A stretch of 8,719 bases of DNA, from contig JADMIN010000077.1 in the NCBI GenBank assembly GCA_015478575.1, forward strand, positions 1 to 8,719, in the 5' to 3' direction. This document shows, in pieces, positions 6,178 to 8,719 of this stretch. Position 1 is the stretch's first letter; every line of letters starts with the position of its first letter. Under the pieces are notes generated by a model. The model searched no databases. It had not been told where the DNA came from and worked only from the letters and a program-made list of their open reading frames with translations. The position numbers and the translations under genes are program-made. The stretch is from Ktedonobacterales bacterium. Its GTDB lineage: Bacteria > Chloroflexota > Ktedonobacteria > Ktedonobacterales > JADMIN01.

Positions 6178-6750
6178 ATGGCCGCGCCACAGCCCACCTG
6201 GGGGGAAGTCTATGCCGTCCCTCCCACCACCACCGCCGATGACTTGCTGCGCCTACCAGAGGATGGCAGCACCTATGAACTCTATGAAGGGGTACTGGTG
6301 CGCGAGATGACCTCCCCAGGACATGCGGATATCTGTCAGCGGCTGGGCGTCGAGTTGGGCCTTTATGCACGGACCACTGGCTATGCCAACCGCATTCTCC
6401 AGAACGCGCTCTTCGATCTGACCCCGCCAGGCGCGACACGCAAGACCGTGCTCGCGCCGGATCTCGCCATCATGCGGAGCGGTGCTCGTCCTCCGTGGAA
6501 TGTCCCCCATGAGACGCCGCTGCTGGCCGTGGAGGTCGTCTCCGAATCCCAGACCCTCACCGAGTTGGCGCTCAAAGCCCAGTTCTACCGCAACGTCGGC
6601 GTGGACGCCGTCTGGATCATTGATTACAAGTCACGCACCGTCGAGGTCTGGCAGGCGCACTCCACCACCACACTCCACGACACCGAGCTGCTCACCAGCC
6701 CGCTGCTCCCTGGCTTCAGCGTAGCGGTCGCGTTCCTGCTCGATGGCTAG
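6178..6750 (+). CDS. Uma2 family protein (PD-(D/E)XK nuclease fold), second copy
   Basis: The predicted protein is identical to that of the first copy over all 190 residues, and the coding DNA shows no silent change. All the family motifs are therefore present: the TYELYEGVLV segment near 32-41, D95 in APDLAIM, E119 in AVEVVSES and K133. The promoter and ribosome-binding site (GAGGGA, 7 bases before the ATG) are copied as well, so both genes should be expressed. The gene converges on the LysM-M23 peptidase gene with only 31 bases between the stops. Total identity, including third codon positions, means either a very recent duplication or ongoing gene conversion. An assembly artefact is unlikely, because the two copies have different flanks and two sequence differences. 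Confidence 0.88.
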   Translation: MAAPQPTWGEVYAVPPTTTADDLLRLPEDGSTYELYEGVLVREMTSPGHADICQRLGVELGLYARTTGYANRILQNALFDLTPPGATRKTVLAPDLAIMRSGARPPWNVPHETPLLAVEVVSESQTLTELALKAQFYRNVGVDAVWIIDYKSRTVEVWQAHSTTTLHDTELLTSPLLPGFSVAVAFLLDG

Positions 6751-6766
6751 CCCCACCGCCAATGCC

Positions 6767-6780
6767 GCGCCCCATGGCGC
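6767..6780. terminator. Short hairpin between convergent genes
   Basis: GCGCC, four loop bases (CCAT), then GGCGC form a 5-bp GC stem between the Uma2 stop and the stop of the peptidase gene. There is no run of T on either side, so it is at best a weak bidirectional terminator. Confidence 0.25.
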
Positions 6781-6781
6781 A

Positions 6782-7930
6782 TCACTTATAGATCGGGTTC
6801 TTGGTGATCACGTATCTGCTGTACCCATAGTAGGGCAAGGGATCCACGTACTGATTATCCCACTCCACCATGAAATGCACATGCGGCCCAGTGGAAACCC
6901 CGGTTGATCCCTCCAGCCCCACGGGATCGCCCGCCTTGACGAATTGGCCCACGCGCACCAACGTCGTAGCCATGTGCCCATAGACGGTCGAGATATGGTG
7001 GCAGTGATCAATCTTCACGGAATAGCCCAGGCCGTTGGTGGCGTCATAGCCCGCCCAGATGACCTGCCCCGCCTGCGCGGCATGGATGGTATTGCCATAC
7101 GGCCCCGAGAGGTCTACGCCCGTGTGGGATATCCACGAACCGATCACCGTGAAGCCGCGCACCCAATAGGCACCCCAGTTGGGCGGCTGGAGCTGGTACG
7201 CGGTGGCTGTGCCTTTGCCATCGGGGCCGCAGAGGGATTCCTGCGGTGGGTTGCCAGCGGTTGAGTTCCACCAATTGTTAGCGAAGCGCGCGCCGTTGGC
7301 GCTAGCCTGGTCACGCTGTGGTGGACGGTAGTTCGCGCCATAGGTGGGGTCGGTGGGGATTTTCAACTCCTGGCCCACCGAGAGTTCCTCGCCAGCGGCG
7401 AGGTGGTTCAAGGCATAGATACCGCCGATCTGAACCTTGAATCGGGCGGCGATAGAGTCTTCCGTATCGCCCCACCGCACCTGGTACCACTGGTAATCGG
7501 TCTGCTTGCGCCAGATGGCCACACCCGAGAACGCCTGGAAGGAGGAGATGCCCGCGTCGGCGTTGCCACCCAGCGGAGTGAGAGCGAAGAGGCCCGTCAC
7601 GAGGATGCTGGCGATAAGAGTAAAGATGGCAATGCGCATCGTCAGCGGACGCTGGCGGCGGCGGATGAACGGCGTGCCCATCGAGGTGCCCGTGCCCGCA
7701 ATGACGGTGGGTGCCTTCGGGCGCTCCGTGGCGGCCACGAGTGCGCCATCCCCGTCATCCAGCGGCATCAGCCCCAGGAGATCCTCGTCGCCCTCGCCAG
7801 CCAGGGGGACGGAGTCATCCTCGCCATACGCGCCCTCGTAGGTCTCGGCGGCATATCCGCCCGCCAGTTCATACGTCTCGAAGTGTCCATCGCCATCGCT
7901 GGGTCGCTGGAATGGCCTCTTTTTGCCCAT
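6782..7930 (-). CDS. Membrane-anchored LysM-M23 (LytM-type) peptidoglycan endopeptidase
   Basis: A 382-residue cell-wall enzyme predicted to cut peptide cross-links in peptidoglycan. Domain order: an acidic, probably cytoplasmic N-terminal tail (1-95); one membrane segment near 97-119 (RIAIFTLIASILVTGLFAL); a LysM peptidoglycan-binding domain at about 149-191 (from YQVRWGDTEDSIAARF to GQELKIP); a linker; and an M23 domain. The zinc ligands are complete: HTGVD (H269, D273) and HVH (H350, H352), with the catalytic H319 in VYGHM. The domain should therefore be active outside the membrane. The frame is open up to 8101, but that would overlap the upstream gene. GAGG at 7940-7937, six bases before the ATG at 7930, decides the start. 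The gene follows a GH18-like gene in the same direction, 112 bases apart, and has its own candidate -10, so the two may be wall-remodelling partners. Specificity (Gly-Gly or meso-diaminopimelate cross-links) cannot be told. Confidence 0.9.
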   Translation of the reverse strand: MGKKRPFQRPSDGDGHFETYELAGGYAAETYEGAYGEDDSVPLAGEGDEDLLGLMPLDDGDGALVAATERPKAPTVIAGTGTSMGTPFIRRRQRPLTMRIAIFTLIASILVTGLFALTPLGGNADAGISSFQAFSGVAIWRKQTDYQWYQVRWGDTEDSIAARFKVQIGGIYALNHLAAGEELSVGQELKIPTDPTYGANYRPPQRDQASANGARFANNWWNSTAGNPPQESLCGPDGKGTATAYQLQPPNWGAYWVRGFTVIGSWISHTGVDLSGPYGNTIHAAQAGQVIWAGYDATNGLGYSVKIDHCHHISTVYGHMATTLVRVGQFVKAGDPVGLEGSTGVSTGPHVHFMVEWDNQYVDPLPYYGYSRYVITKNPIYK

Positions 7931-7936
7931 GCCGCG

Positions 7937-7940
7937 CCTC
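7937..7940 (-). promoter_or_regulatory. Ribosome-binding site fixing the peptidase start
   Basis: GAGG on the minus strand, six bases before the ATG at 7930. The longer in-frame start at 8101 would overlap the end of the preceding gene by 59 bases and encodes low-complexity, proline- and arginine-rich sequence. Confidence 0.5.
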
Positions 7941-7979
7941 GCTCTCCACCCTCGTGCTCTTGGCCGTCTGTTCGTCCCT

Positions 7980-7985
7980 ATTGTA
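7980..7985 (-). promoter_or_regulatory. Candidate -10 of the LysM-M23 gene
   Basis: TACAAT on the minus strand, 50 bases before the ATG at 7930, in the gap after the GH18-like gene. There is no TG extension and no clear -35 box. It is supported mainly because the same hexamer precedes three other genes in the window. Confidence 0.4.
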
Positions 7986-8042
7986 CTCCATGCTTGCCCT
8001 TTGCGAGGCTCATACCATGCGCAATAGCCAGGAAGGGCTGTA

Positions 8043-8719
8043 TCAGCGTCCGAGCCAGAGGCGGTCATAGGTGGCCCAATCGGCGGGGGTGGTCGTGCCA
8101 TAGCGATAGATGGCGACGCCTTCGAAGGAGGAGATATCGCCGCCGCTATTCAGCCCAGCGGTCACACCGCTCAGGCCAGAGGTCATGTTTTCCGCCCGAT
8201 CGTGAAACCAGGTACTGTCTCCGGTGTAGGTAGGCAGACCAATTAGCACACGGGGTGGGTGGGGCACGGCGGAGGCGGACTCCAGAATATACTGCGTCTC
8301 CTGCTTCACCGCCAGCGCATAGAGGCCCGCGGTTGGCATCGCGGTATTATAGGCCATGACCACCAACTGATCCACGTTCGCCGCGACGGCACTGTAGTAG
8401 TACGATGTCCACCAGGCACCCGCGTGCCCCGCTTGAAACGCCCAATCGGCGATATGCGCGTTGGGCGCCCACTTCTGCGCCGCGACCGAGATGAGCGCGC
8501 CGGGTGGCAGGACGGCGCGTGTCGCGCGGAGCAGGTCAATAAAACGCGGGTTGTTGTTGAGAATCGGCTCGATATCGTAATGGACGCCATCCATGCCGGC
8601 GCTGGTAAAGCCCCGGGCGGTGGCGACGATGCGCGTGCGGGTGGCGGAGTCATCGAGGTTCACCACCTGGCCAGCGGGGAGGCCACTCGCCGCTTCAAGC
8701 TGACCGATCCATGCTAGGA
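8043..8719 (-). CDS. GH18-like TIM-barrel glycoside hydrolase, C-terminal part (5' end outside window)
   Basis: The reading frame is open from the right edge to the TGA at 8043, giving about 225 residues of the C-terminal portion. It reads back from the internal GTG at 8666 as LPAGQVV without a stop, so the true start lies outside the window. The signature MDGVHYDIEP (codons around 8591-8565) matches the GH18 DxxDxDxE strand, with the proton-donor Glu present (codon 8570-8568) and His in place of the third-position Asp. Later strands fit the same barrel: VVMAYNT (MxYx strand 6), RVLIGLPTYT (strand 7) and GVAIYRYGT (strand 8). GH18 enzymes cut beta-1,4 links in chitin or in N-acetylglucosamine-containing glycans, and relatives act on peptidoglycan or spore wall. 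With the LysM-M23 gene downstream, a wall-related role is plausible. An inactive or differently specific barrel cannot be excluded, and signal peptide or binding domains are not visible. Confidence 0.7.
   Translation of the reverse strand, partial: LAWIGQLEAASGLPAGQVVNLDDSATRTRIVATARGFTSAGMDGVHYDIEPILNNNPRFIDLLRATRAVLPPGALISVAAQKWAPNAHIADWAFQAGHAGAWWTSYYYSAVAANVDQLVVMAYNTAMPTAGLYALAVKQETQYILESASAVPHPPRVLIGLPTYTGDSTWFHDRAENMTSGLSGVTAGLNSGGDISSFEGVAIYRYGTTTPADWATYDRLWLGR

Larger units (their letters stand above)
6070..6760. repeat. Tandem duplication, second copy
   Basis: This copy begins with the bases that form the end and TAA stop of the glycosyltransferase gene, here outside any gene, and ends ten bases after the second Uma2 stop. 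A short diverged stretch just before it (6062-6069) still resembles the glycosyltransferase 3' end (GCGTCCCTGG against GCGTGCCTGG). The stranded gene tip shows that this copy came from a unit adjacent to the glycosyltransferase gene. Confidence 0.95.

Noticed and set aside
5376..6760. Transposon or insertion sequence around the Uma2 genes
   Set aside because: No transposase, no terminal inverted repeats beyond a chance five-base GGCGG match, and no target-site duplication; the structure is a plain tandem duplication.
7931..8101. Longer N-terminus for the M23 peptidase, starting at 8101
   Set aside because: It overlaps the end of the GH18-like gene, adds low-complexity sequence, and the ATG at 7930 has a well-placed GAGG.
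1..8719. CRISPR array, tRNA or rRNA genes
   Set aside because: No regularly spaced repeats with unique spacers and no tRNA- or rRNA-like segments were seen on reading; the only repeats are short tandem ones and the 702-bp duplication.

Overview
The window is GC-rich bacterial DNA, densely coded on both strands, with several high-GC start and stop contexts. It looks chromosomal and holds a mixture of housekeeping and envelope genes. A MEP-pathway kinase (IspE), a DUF554 membrane protein, GT4 glycosyltransferase, LysM-M23 peptidase and multicopy Uma2 genes fit Chloroflexota (Ktedonobacteria-like) best. That assignment is an inference from gene content; no rRNA or tRNA is present to test it. I saw no CRISPR array, insertion sequence or phage gene.

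Layout from left to right. The first 113 bases hold only a possible gene start running off the left edge on the minus strand. Next comes an aminoglycoside-phosphotransferase-fold kinase (minus, 114-1217). It is divergent from an adenosine-deaminase-superfamily hydrolase (plus, 1402-2415) that has a clear extended -10 promoter. That hydrolase converges on a DUF554 polytopic membrane protein (minus, 2489-3211). The DUF554 gene is divergent from ispE (plus, 3346-4239), with overlapping -10 elements between them and a triple 13-bp repeat in the DUF554 leader. ispE is intact in all its motifs but is interrupted by one in-frame TAA at 3844-3846. A GT4-type glycosyltransferase (plus, 4387-5394) follows.

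From 5376 to 6760 lies a tandem duplication with a 702-bp period. Each unit carries the 3' tip of the glycosyltransferase gene, an extended -10 promoter, a ribosome-binding site and a complete Uma2-family (PD-(D/E)XK fold) gene. The two coding regions are identical at every base. The only differences found are an 8-bp insertion and one substitution, both upstream of the -10 element.

The right part, on the minus strand, is a cell-wall module: a membrane-anchored LysM-M23 peptidoglycan endopeptidase (6782-7930), and upstream of it the C-terminal part of a GH18-like TIM-barrel protein (8043-8719, cut by the window edge).

The genes do not form one evident pathway. The two cell-wall enzymes plausibly work together, and ispE plus the glycosyltransferase may be co-transcribed. 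The strongest leads are the very recent Uma2 duplication, the broken ispE, and the deaminase-like enzyme with changed substrate-pocket motifs.
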